Below are positions 32,001 through 42,200 of a stretch of DNA of 42,794 nt, one piece after another. The first letter of the stretch is position 1, and the number at the start of each line of letters is the position of its first letter. A program made the position numbers and the translations under genes. Source of the stretch: Streptomyces muensis. GTDB taxonomy: Bacteria; Actinomycetota; Actinomycetes; Streptomycetales; Streptomycetaceae. A model generated the notes under the pieces. The model was not told the DNA's origin, searched no databases, and saw only the letters and a list, made by a program, of their open reading frames with translations. Location: the NCBI RefSeq assembly GCF_021474425.1, contig NZ_JAKEIP010000051.1:1-42794 (forward strand), written 5' to 3'.

Positions 32001-33284
32001 GGCGGCGACGGTGCGCAGGATGCGGACGAGCCGGTCGAGGATGTCGCGTGCCGCCTCCTCGGGGATCAGGTCGGGCCGGTGGTCGAGTCGCAGCCGCAGA
32101 CCGCCGCGGCCGAGGGCGACCAGCGCGAGTGGGTAGTGCGTGGCGTCCCGGTTGCGGCCGCCGGTGACGGTCAGGCTGCGCAGCCCGCCCGGCTCGTCCC
32201 GCTCGGCGCCGATGTCGACTGGGTAGTTCTCGAACACCATGGTGGTGTCGAAGAGTTCGCCCACTCCCGCGAGGCGCTGCACTTCGGCGAGGCCCAGCTG
32301 CTGGTACGGCTGCATCCTGGTCTGCTCGTCCTGGGCCCGGCGCACCGCCTCGGTGAACGGCTCGTCGGGGCGCAGCCGCACCCGGGCGGGCAGCGTGTTG
32401 ATGAACAGCCCCACCATGGTCTCGATCCCGGCGATCTCCGGTGGCCGTCCCGACACGGTCGTGCCGAACACCACGTCGTGCCGTCCCGTCAGGCCGCTCA
32501 GTACGACGGCCCAGGCGCCCTGCACGAGGGAGTTGAGGGTGAGGGAGCGATGCCGGGCCAGGGCAGTGAGCGCCGCGTGGTCGGCCTCGTCCAGCTCCGT
32601 CTCCAGCCGCCCGGGCATGGTGGGCGGGCGCTGCGCCGCCCGGGGAGCGACGAGTGTGGGGCCGTCGAGCCCGGCGAGGGCCGAGCGCCACGCCGCCGTG
32701 GCCGCGTCACGGTCCTGTCCGGCGAGCCAGTGGAGGTAGTCGCGGAAGGGACGCACCCGTGGCAGTGCGCTGTCGTCGCCCTTCGCCCGGTACAGCGCGA
32801 GCAGTTCGCGCACGAGCATGGGGCGCGACCAGCCGTCGAGAAGGATGTGGTGGTTGGTCAGCACGAAGCGGTACCGGCCGGCACCCAGACGCATCAGCGT
32901 GAACCGCATCAGGGGAGGCCTACCGAGGTCGAAGCGGCGCAGCCGGTCCTGCTCCAGTGCCCGGTCCGCGGCCGCGAGGCGCTCGGCCTCGGGCCGCTCG
33001 GTGAGGTCCAGCTCCTCCCAGGGCAGGTCCACCTCGTGGGGGATCAACTGCACGGGACGTTTGAGCCCTTGGTAGCGGAAGGCCGCGCGCAGGTTGGCGT
33101 GGCGCCGCAGCAGGGCTCGGCAGGCGGCCCGCAGTGCCTGCGCGTCGAGGTCTCCTTCCAGGTCGATGGCCTGCTGCACCAGGTACACGTCCGGGGATTC
33201 CTCGTCGTACACGCTGTGGAAGAGCATGCCTTCCTGCAAGGGGGCCAGCGGCAGGATGTCCTGCAGTCCGGGCTGCTTCGCCAT
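26091..33284 (-). CDS. NRPS2, two modules with terminal thioesterase (C-A-T-C-A-T-TE)
   Basis: Predicted 2397-residue peptide synthetase that adds the last two residues and releases the product. In order (approximate DNA positions): C (33260-31960, HHILLDGWS; expected to accept a D-residue from the upstream epimerase), A (31890-30420), T (LGGHSL, about 30265), C (30080-28800, HHIAGDGWS), A (28690-27170), T (LGGHSF, about 27030) and TE (26850-26110; Ser in GWSFGG, Asp in LLDAYP, His in ESTHGN). The ten-residue specificity code read by alignment to GrsA is DAYWWGGTFK for the first A, a known Val code, and DVQYVAHVVK for the second, a Pro-type code that might also take pipecolate. The start ATG shares its A with the NRPS1 stop (TGATG), so the proteins are made together. 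The TE probably cyclises the peptide. It matches the Val-Pro-TE protein of amphomycin-type pathways. Confidence 0.93.
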   Translation of the reverse strand: MAKQPGLQDILPLAPLQEGMLFHSVYDEESPDVYLVQQAIDLEGDLDAQALRAACRALLRRHANLRAAFRYQGLKRPVQLIPHEVDLPWEELDLTERPEAERLAAADRALEQDRLRRFDLGRPPLMRFTLMRLGAGRYRFVLTNHHILLDGWSRPMLVRELLALYRAKGDDSALPRVRPFRDYLHWLAGQDRDAATAAWRSALAGLDGPTLVAPRAAQRPPTMPGRLETELDEADHAALTALARHRSLTLNSLVQGAWAVVLSGLTGRHDVVFGTTVSGRPPEIAGIETMVGLFINTLPARVRLRPDEPFTEAVRRAQDEQTRMQPYQQLGLAEVQRLAGVGELFDTTMVFENYPVDIGAERDEPGGLRSLTVTGGRNRDATHYPLALVALGRGGLRLRLDHRPDLIPEEAARDILDRLVRILRTVAADPERPVGRLDPLSDEERRAALQLGLGADTGTADQSLPEAFRGQAARTPHDTAVVCGDTTLDYAGLDARSDDLARHLAELGVGDETPVGLLMDRSAELVAGVLAVLKAGGAYVPLRQSDPTDRLRQITGLAGVSLVLTDEAHAPRVLELGLTPVRADRTPAGDAPKRPGTAMDLPGRRITADRLAYVMHTSGSTGTPKGVAATHRNVIDLARDRSFAGGAHTRVLLHSPHAFDASTYELWVPLLSGGTVVVAPPGDLDADTLGKVLADQEVTGLWLTSGLFQLLADEAPGHLAGLREVWTGGDVVPAAAVRRVREACPATAVVDGYGPTETTTFAVCHRLPAGAPVPATLPIGTALDNTRLLVLDAGLRPVAPGAAGELYIAGAGLARGYWQRPGITAERFLADPFGPPGSRMYRTGDLVRWEPDGTLAYLGRVDEQVKIRGFRIELGEIESVLGRHPDVAQAVVTVQEPRPGDKLLVAHVVPEHRSVLDAATLRAHAAAELPDYMVPSAYVTLDALPLTGNGKVDRKALPVPETVTAAEGRAPRTPQEEILCGLFAELLGVPQVGIDDDFFALGGHSLLATRLVGRIRSVLGAELTVRQLFETPSVATLAGALRTADAARPALEPARPRPERIPASYAQRRLWFLHRLEGPSPTYNIPFALRLTGDLDRSALRAALADVADRHEALRTVFTEDADGPRQVVLPTSKARPELTVVPSVPPTQLEQRIRDAAAHAFDLTSEIPLRAWLFETGPRQNVLLVLVHHIAGDGWSVPHLVRDLTTAYTARHGGSAPGWRPLPVQYADYSLWQRAALGSEEDPDSAIARQLAHWKQTLAGLPAELQLPTDRPRPAVGNGRGDRVLYEVPRELHERIVAVARACQASPFMVVQAAVAALLTRLGAGDDIPLGTPVAGRTDDVLDGLVGFFVNTLVLRTDTSGNPAFRELVARVRETDLAAYAHQDLPFERLVEELNPQRSLSRHPLFQTMLTFNNTGQRTQAPGAGPRLPGLTAESVPVGTGTAKFDLLLSFAERYDGQGRPAGLGAGLEFSTDLFDRETAEALVARLLRLLDAVTAEPQRAIGEVPLLDDEEHGRLLAIWRGAVHPVTGRMPAERFAAAARHAPDSVAVESPEATLTYAELNARANRLARLLIARGVGPESLVAVAMHRSAELVTGLMAVLKAGAGYLPVDPEYPADRIAYMLGDARPACVLTTRDLAVTLPGSLVASTIVVDDPATERDLASRPVTDVTDAERTAPLHPAHPAYVIYTSGSTGRPKGLTMPVRALANLLGWHDRALPGAPGTRVAQFTAVSFDVSVQEILSALLAGKALVVCPEDVRRDPQRLAHWLRDHRVRELYAPNLVIDAVCEAAVAAGLELPDLTDLVQAGEALTLHGAVRTVCAARPGPRLHNHYGPAETHVVTAHQLPGDTAEWPATAPPIGRPIDNTAVRLLDPWLNPVPHGVPGELYLTGDALARGYLGPAGRTAERFVADPYGAPGARMYRTGDLARLTGDGLLVYLGRADSQVKIRGFRIEPGEVEAALTTHPGVAQAAVVVREDSPGDRRLVGYVVPAGPTPPDPAGLRAHTARALPAFMVPAAFVTLDALPLTSNGKLDRAALPAPAYAADREPAPPRTPAEHTVCALYREVLGVERAGADDDFFELGGHSFLAARLVARLRAEFGRDLPVRAVFEAPTPAGLAAVLTGTAGLDARRSTGGLLPLRARGSAAPLFCLHPGGGFSWCYAGLVRHLGADVPVYGIQARGLDGEGGLPGSMEEMTEDYLARIRSVQPHGPYRLAGWSFGGLAAHALATRLRAEGEDVSMLALLDAYPPDENADTSDPVEHEVVAHNLQAMGFEFDMAELIADQEAVLLRFREFLQAGDRALGQLEARDMLALKDVYVNNVRIMRKFVPEFFDGDVLFVSAEHKSEADRKGRLNVNLWQPFTGGSLDVCAIESTHGNLMTDSRHMARIGRFLAGRL

Positions 33285-36200
33285 CACGAGCTCCTCCACT
33301 CGTCTTCCAGCATTTCGATCTCGTTCTGGTCCAGCAGGCTCAGGGACACGTCGGAGACGGTGAGCCCGCCCGCGTCGGGGTCCTCCGCGTGCACGGCGAG
33401 CGCCTCCAGCGCCCGGAACCACAGGTCGGCCAGGTCCCGAACCTCGCCCTCGTCGAGAATTCCGCCGGCCCAGGTCCAGGTGGCCGCCAGCTCCGGGCCG
33501 CCCGGTCCGTCGTTGGTGCGGGCATTGAGTTCCAGGGCGTGGGCGAGCGGCACGCGCGGGTCGGTGCCCCCGATGCCGGCCGCCGTGGCCAGCACCGTCC
33601 AGTCGGGGACCGTGGTGCTGCCGGCGTTCTCGACTCCCGCGGTGGTGAAACGGCCCAGGTAGTTGAACGCCACCTGAGGCATCGGCAAACCTGCGAACTG
33701 CGGCGCCGTCCGCGGGTTCAGGTGGCGGGCGAGGCCGTACCCGATGCCCTTGTCGGGCACCTCGCGCAGCTGTTCCTTGACGCGCTTGACGATCGTGCCC
33801 GCGGCGGGGCCGCCGGCGAAGGCGTCGGAGAGGTCGGCCGTGCCGGTGTCCAGCCGTACGGGGTACAGGCTGGTAAACCAGCCGACGGTGCGGGACAGGT
33901 CGGCCTCGCCGACGAGGTCCTCCTCGCGGCCGTGTCCTTCCAGGTCCAGCAGGGCGCCGGTGCCGCGGCTGCCCTGCCAGCGGGCCCAGGCGAGGCCGAA
34001 AGCGGCCAGCAGCACGTGGTTGACGTCGGCCCGGAACACGGCCGGCACCCGGGTCAGTATCCGCTCGGTGGTCGCCGTGGACAGGGTCACCGTCAAGTGG
34101 CGCGCCGAGGCGTACGTGTCGGATGCCCCGTCCAGGGGCCGCCGGCCGAGCAGCGGGTCACCGGGTCGCAGCACCGTCTGCCACCAGGTGGCCTCGGCGG
34201 TGCGGGCGGGCTCGGCGGCGACCTGGGTGAGGCGCTGCGCCCAGCGCCGCAGTGAGGTGCCCACAGGCTGCAGTGCGGCCGCACGGCCCGCTGCCCGGGC
34301 GCGATGTGCTTCGGCGAGGTCCGGTACGAGGATCCGCCAGGACACGCCGTCGACGACCAGGTGGTGAACGATAAGCAAGAGCAGCCCGGGGGTCTCGTCA
34401 CCGCGGTCGAACCATACGGCCTGGACGACCCGCCCCCGGGCGAGGTCGAGCCGTTCGCGGGCGGCGACGGTCTCGGCACGGACCAGATCCCGCTGGGTCC
34501 GCTCGTCGAGCGAGGAGGCGTCGACCCGGCGCAGCACCGAGGCGGCGTCGACGACTCCCGGCTCGGGGATCTCCAGCCGCGGCTGCGGTCCGGCCGTGAG
34601 CCGGGCCCGCAACGCGTCGTGATGGTCGAGGACGTCCTGCAGCGCGGCGGTGAGGTGCTCGTGGCGCAGTGAAGCGGGCACCTGGATCAGCCGCGACTGG
34701 TTGAACTGGTCGACGGGGCCGCCGCGTTCGAGGAACCACCGCATGATGGGCGTCAGTGGGACCTCGCCGATGCCGGCGCCGGGTTCCTCGACGGCCGTCC
34801 CCGTCGTCTCGGTGACGACCTCGGCGAGCGCGGCCACGGTCCGCTGCTCGAACACGTCACGCACCGACAGTTCCAGGCCTGCCCGGCGCGCGCGGCTGAC
34901 CAGCTGGATCGACATGATGCTGTCGCCGCCCAGGTCGAAGAACCCGTCGTCGACGCCGACCTCGGACAGTCCCAGCACCTCGGCGAACAGGGCGCACAGC
35001 ACCTTCTCCCGCTCGTTGCGCGGGCCTCGGCGGCCGGTGAGCGCGCCGTAGTCGAGGGCCGGAAGCGCGCGCCGGTCGAGCTTGCCGTTCAGGGTGAGCG
35101 GCAGCGCCTGAAGTGGCACGACGGCCGAGGGGACCATGTACTCGGGCAGGGTGGCGGCCACATGAGCACGCAGCACCTCGGGTTCGGCCGTGACACCGGC
35201 GGCGCCGACGACGTAGGCCACGAGCCGTTTGTCGCCGGGTCGGTCCTCACGCAGCACCACCGCCGCCTGGCGGACCTCCGGCCGGCCCGCGAGGACCGCC
35301 TCGATCTCGCCCGGTTCGATCCGGAAGCCACGCAGCTTGACCTGGTCGTCGACGCGCCCCAGGAATTCCAGGCGCCCGTCGCGCAGCCGCCGTACGACGT
35401 CACCGGTGCGGTACATTCGCTCGCCGCCGCCCGCGAACGGGTCGGCCACGAAGCGCTGTGCCGTGAGCGCGGGGCGGCCCAGGTAGCCACGGGCCACCCC
35501 GGCCCCGGCGATGTAGAGCTCACCGGCTACGCCGAGCGGCACAGGCCGCAGCCGCTCGTCGAGGACGTGCACGCGGGTGTTCCACAGGGGCCGCCCGATC
35601 GGCACGACCGCATCGGGCACCTGCTCCGGGTTCCGCAGCGGGTTCACGGTGGAGAACACCGTGGTCTCGGTCGGCCCGTACTCGTTCGCGACGATCGTGC
35701 CCGGGCAGGTCTCGAGGACCCTGCGGACGGCGGACGGCGAGACCACGTCGCCGCCGGCCCAGATCTCCCGCACCCCGCGGAAACACTCGGGCCGTTCTTC
35801 AGCGAGCACCCGGAACAGGCCCGCGCTCACGAAGAGGCCGGTGACCCGATGCCCGGCGATGACGGCGGCGAGGTCCGCCGCGTCCAGGCGTCCCGCCGGC
35901 GCGACCACGACCGTGCCGCCGGTCAGCAGTGGCGTCCAGATCTCGAACGTCGACGCATCGAACGCGTACGGGGAGTGCATGAGCACCCGCGTGTGACGGC
36001 CGCCCTGCCAATACCGGTCGGCCGCGAGGTGGACGACGTTGTGGTGGGTGTTGGCGACACCCTTGGGGGTGCCGGTGGAGCCCGAGGTGTACATCACGTA
36101 CACGAGTTGTTCGGCGTCTGTCGGCACACCGGGGTTCGTGTCCGCCTCACCGGACAGGTCCGCCGCTCCGACGCGCAGCGCCGGGACCTCGACGGCGAAT

Positions 36201-39200
36201 CCGAGGTCGCTGGGGTCTCGGTCGGTGAGCAAGGTCACGGCGGCGGTGTCCCGCAGGATGAACTCGGAGCGGGACGCGGGCTGCTGAGGGTCGATCGGTA
36301 CGTACACGCCGCCCGCCTTGAGCACGGCCAGCGTGGAGACGACGAGGTCGGTGGAGCGTTCCTGGAAGACCGCCACGCGGTCCTCCGGGCCGACTCCCCG
36401 GCGCAGCAGCAGGTGCGCGAGACGGTTGGCCCGCGCGTTCAGCTCGCCGTAGGTCAGCGTCTCCTCACCTGCGACGACGGCGACGGCGTCCGGATCGGCT
36501 GCCGCGCGCTCCTCGAACAGGACGTGCACCGGCGTGCGGTCGGGGTGCTCGACAGCGGTGTCGTTCCACTCGACGAGCATCCGGTGCAGTTCGTCCCCGC
36601 CGAGGATCTCCACTTCGCCGACGCGGCGGTGCGGGGCGTCGGCCAGCGCTGTCAGGACCCGGACGAAACGGTCGGCGATGTCCTGGGCTGTTTCCCGGTC
36701 GAACAGGTCGGTGCTGTAGTCGAGCGCGCAGCGCAGGCCGGCCTCGCGACCCGGAGCGCTGGACTGCTCGACGATCTCGAAGGACAGGTCGAACTTGGCG
36801 GACGACGCTCCCAGGGGCCGCCCGGCGACCCTGAGCCCGTCCACCCCGCCACGCGCCGGGGCTCCGCCGGTCCGTCCGGCGTTGTCGAAGCTCAGCATGG
36901 TCTGGAAGAGGGGGTGGCGGGCGAGGGACCGCTCGGGGTTGACCGCCTCCACCAGCCGTTCGAACGGCAGGTCCTGGTGCGCGTACGCCGCCAGGTCCGT
37001 GGCCCGTACCCGGTCGATGAGCTCCGCGAACGTCGGGTCACCGGAGGTGTCGGTGCGCAGCACCAGCGTGTTGACGAAGAAGCCCACCAGATCGTCCAGC
37101 GCGTCATCCGTCCGGCCCGCGATCGGCGTGCCCAGCGGGATGTCCGTACCCGCGCCCAGCCGCGACAGCAGCGCCGCCAGACCCGCCTGCAGCACCATGA
37201 ACAGGCTGGCCTGCCGGTCCCGGGCCACGCGCGCGAGCCGCTCGTAGAGCCCGGAGGGCAGGTCGAAGGTGACCCGGTCACCCTGGTAGGTGGCGACGGC
37301 CGGACGGGGACGGTCGTAGGGCAGCGCCAGCTCCTCGGGCAGGCCCGCCAGCGTCTCCTTCCAGTAGGTGAATTGGCGGGACAGCTCACTGCCCGCGTCC
37401 TCCTCGGTACCCAGCACCTCGCGCTGCCACAGGCTGTAGTCCGCGTACTGCACCGGCAGCGGCGACCACTGCGGCGCGCCACCGGCGGCACGGGCCGCGT
37501 AGGCGGTCATGAGGTCCCGGATGAGGACACCGCGCGACCACGCGTCGCTGGCGATGTGATGGGTGAGCAGCAACAGCGCCCGGCGGCCGGGGAGTTCCGG
37601 GGACTCGAACAGCCAGACACGCAGCGGCACGTCGGCGGTGAGGTCGAAGACGTGGCGGGCGGCCCGCCGCATGCGGTCGTCGACCGCGGCGGCCTCCGTC
37701 ACGGTCTCGACCGTCAGCGGCACCCGGGCCTGCTCCAGCGGTAGGACCACCTGGTGGGCACCGCCGCCGTGGTCTTCGGCGAAGACCGTGCGCAGGCTCT
37801 CGTGACGTGCGACGACGTCCGTCAGCGCCTGCCGCAGTGCCTCCTCGTCCAACGGGCCCTCGACGTCCAGGGAGATCGGCACGTTGTACGCGTCGCTCGG
37901 TCCCTCCAGATGCTGGAGGAACCACAGCCGCTGCTGAGCGTGCGAGAGCGGCACCCTGGCAGGCCTCGCCGCGGGGACCACACGCCTGCGTGAGGTGGTC
38001 GCGGCGTCGAGGGTGGTGGCGAGTTCGGCGACGGTGGGCGCCTCGAACAGACGCCGTACCGCGATCTCGGCGTCCAGTACCGACCGGATCCGGCTGACCA
38101 GCTTCGTGGCCAGCAGCGAATGCCCGCCCAGCGCGAAGAAGTCGTCGTCGATCGACACCCGCTCCAGGCCCAGCACCTCGGCGAACAGCGCGCACAGGAT
38201 CTCCTCGCGCGGCGAACGCGGAGCACGCCCCGCCACCTGCGGACCGTATTCCGGCGCCGGCAGCGCACGCCGGTTCAGCTTGCCGTTCGCCGTCAGCGGG
38301 AACGCCTCCAGCATCACGAACGCGGCAGGCACCATGTAGTCCGGCAACCGGCCCGCCAGATACTCCCGCAGATGTGCTGACACCGGCTGCCCGCCCGGCT
38401 CGGGAATCACATAGGCGACCAGGCGCGTGTCACCGGGGCGGTCCTCACGCACCAGCACCGCCGCCTGACCGACCTGCGGATGCGTCGCAAGCACCGCCTC
38501 GATCTCACCCAGCTCGATCCGGAAACCACGCAGCTTGACCTGATCGTCGACCCGCGAGAGGTACTCCAGCTCCCCCTCACCGCTCCACCGCACCAGATCA
38601 CCCGTGCGATACATCCGCGAACCCATCGGCCCATACGGATCGGCAACAAACCGCTCAGCCGTCAGCCCAGGGCGCGCGTAATACCCGCGCACCACCCCCT
38701 CACCCGCGACATACAACTCACCCGGCACACCCACCGGCACCGGCCGCAGACCCGCATCCAGCACATACACCCGCGTGTTCGCGATCGGACGACCGATCCG
38801 CGGACGCCGCGCACCCTCGACCGACACCGGCCACGCCGTCGACCAGATCGTCGTCTCCGTCGGCCCGTACAAGTTCGTCACCGAACCCGCCCGCACTGCG
38901 AGCTGCGCCGCCAGATCCGCCGGCAACGCCTCACCACCGACCAGAACCCCAAGGCCATCCACAGCGTCCGCATCCTCGGCCAGCAACGCCCGCCACAGAC
39001 CCGGCGTCGCCTGCATCACCGACGCCCCCGAAGCCCGCACCAGCCGGCCCAGCGCAACCGGATCACGCACCACCTCCCGCTCGGCCACCACAACCGCGGC
39101 ACCCGCCAGCAGCGGCACGAACAACTCCAGCCCCGCGATGTCGAACCCAACCGTCGTCACCGCCAACAACCGGTCACCCACACCCAGTCCGAACCGGTCC

Positions 39201-42200
39201 CGCATCGCCACCAGGAAGTTCACCAACGCCCCCTGCGGCACCACCACACCCTTCGGCCGCCCCGTCGAACCCGACGTATAAATCACATACGCCGCATTCG
39301 ACAGAGCAGGCCCCACCAGCGCACGACCCTCAGAGGCGCGGGAGAGCTCCGCGACCGTGTGCGGCTCGTCCAACAACAGGCAGGGGGCGGCCATCTCCTC
39401 CGGCAGAGCGGAACGCACCGCGCTCGTGGTGAGGACGAGGACGGGTGCGGCGTCCTGCAGCATGTACGCCAGCCGGTCGGCCGGATACTCCGTGTCCAGC
39501 GGCAGATACCCCGCCCCCGCCTTCCACACCGCCAGCAGTGCCACCACCAGATCCACACCCCGCGGCAGCGCCACCGCCACGAACCGCTCCGGACCAGCCC
39601 CCCACTCCACCAGCAACCGCGCCAACCGCTCCGCACGGGCATCCAACTCCCCGTACGACAGCGACACACCACCGCAGACCACGGCCTCCGCCAATGGCGC
39701 CCGCGCCATCTGCTCCCCGAACAACTCCACCACCGAACGACCCGGCACCTCACACACCGTGTCGTTCCAGTCGGTGAGGAGGGTGCGGGTCTCGGTCGCG
39801 GTCAGCAGGTCCACCTCGTCGACCGGGGCGTCGGGGGTCTCGACCATGGCACGGAGCAGGCGCAGGTAGCGCCGGCCGAGCATCTCGACGGTCTCCCGGT
39901 CGAACAGGTCGGTGCTGTACTCCAGAACACCGTGCAGTCCGGCCGTCTGCGTCGCCTGCTCGGCGAACGCGAAGGAGAGGTCGAACTTGCCGACGCCCGT
40001 GTCCGCCGTGGCCCGCGACACCGACAGCCCCGGCAGTTTCGTCACGGCTTCCTCGACGGCGGCCGTATCCGTGTTGTTGAACGCCAGCAGTACCTGGAAG
40101 AGGGGGTGGCGGGCGAGCGAGCGCTCCGGGTTCAGCACCTCCACCAGCCGCTCGAACGGGACGTCCTGGTGCGCGTACGCGGCCAGGTTCCGCGTACGGA
40201 CGCGGTCGATGAGAGCACGCGCCGAGGGACGTCCGGAGGTGTCCGTGCGCAGGACCAGCGTGTTGATGAAGACGCCGATCAGGTCGTCGAGGGACTCGTC
40301 GGTACGGCCGGCGATCGGCGTGCCGATGGGGATGTCGGTCCCCGCCCCGAGCCGGGTCAGCAGCGCCGCCAGACCCGCCTGCAGCACCATGAACGGACTC
40401 GCCTGAGTGTCCCTGGCGAGCGCGACGATCCGCTCGTACAGATCAGCCGGGATCTCAAGGGGCAGGCGGTCGCCGCGGTAGGAGGCGACGGACGGCCGGG
40501 GACGGTCGTACGGCAGCTCCAGCTGGTCGGGCAGCCCGGCCAGCGTCTCCTTCCAGTAGGCGAGCTGGCGGGAGGTCTCACTGTCCGGGTCGTCCTCGGC
40601 GCCGAGCACCTCACGCTGCCACAGGCTGTAGTCCGCGTACTGCACCGGCAACGGCGACCAGCCAGGGGCCTCACCGGCGACACGAGCCGCGTACGCCGCC
40701 GTCAGATCACGCGCCAACGGCGCGCGAGACCACGCGTCACTCACGATGTGGTGCAGGAGCAGCAGCAGGACGTGCTCGTTCTCACCCAGCACGAACAGCG
40801 TGGCGCGCAAGGGAAGTTCACCCGACTCGGCGGAGAGGTCGAAGCCACGCCGGGAGGCCTCGCCCAGTCGCCGGCCGATCTCCTCCTCGCCGGTCTCCAC
40901 CACTGTCAGCTCGGGCTGGGCGTCGGCCGGTTCCCGGACGACCTGGTACGCACCGTCGGGGTCCTCGGCGAAGACCGTGCGCAGGCTCTCGTGCCGCGCG
41001 ACGACATCCGCCAGCGCCTGCCGCAGCGCGTCCCGGTCCAGCGCCCCCGTCAGCCGCAGCGCCACCGGGATGTTGTACGTCGGGCTGGGTCCTTCGAGGC
41101 GGTTGAGGAACCACAGGCGCTGCTGAGCGTACGACAATGGCACACGCGCCGGCCTCGGTTCCACCGCCCGCACGGCCCGCCGCACACCACGGTTCTCGTC
41201 ACCGAGAGTTGTGGAAAGGCCGGCGATGGTGGGGGTCTCGAACAGCTGCCGGATGGGCAGCTCGACACCGAGGACGGTCCGGATCCGGCTGACCAGCTTC
41301 GTGGCCAGCAGCGAATGCCCACCCAGCCGGAAGAAGTCGTCATCGATCGACACCCGCCCCACACCGAGCACCTCGGCGAACAGCGCGCACAGCATCTCCT
41401 CGCGAAGGCTCCGCGGAGCACGACCACCCTCGCTCTCCTGCTCGGGCGCCGGAAGAGCACGACGGTCCAGCTTGCCGTTCACGGTGAGCGGCAGCTCATC
41501 GAGGGTGACGAATGCCGACGGAACCATGTACGACGGCAGCCGTGCCGCCGCGTGCTCGGCCAGGCCCTCAGCCTCACCGACCACATAAGCGACCAGACGC
41601 TTGTCACCGGGCCGGTCCTCACGCACCACCACCGCCACCCGAGACACCCCCGGATGCGCGGCCAGCACCGCCTGCACCTCCCCCAGTTCGATACGGAAAC
41701 CGCGCACCTTGACCTGGTCATCGACCCGGCCCACATACACCAACTGACCATCCGCGCCCCACCGGGCCACATCACCCGTCCGGTACATCCGCGCACCCGC
41801 AGGGCCATACGGGTCAGCGGTAAACCGCTCCGCGGTCAGACCAGGCCGCCGCCAATACCCACGCGCCAGCACCACACCGGACACATAGAGTTCACCCGCC
41901 ACACCCGGCGGCACCGGCTTGAGCCGCTCATCCAGCACATAAGCGCGGGTGTTCCAAAATGGCCGCCCGATCGGCACCGCACCCGACCCCACCTCCTGCC
42001 CCGGCGGGATGCGGAAGTCGGTGCAGTTCACCGTCGCCTCGGTCGGACCATACGCATTGACCACCGTGACGTCCGGATGCGCGGCCCGCCAGGCAGCAAG
42101 CGCCTCACCCACCAGCGCCTCACCACCCGTGATCAACATCCCCGACGGCGACACCTCACCCGGCAACGCCTCCAACAACCCCAGATGAGACGGCGTCACC

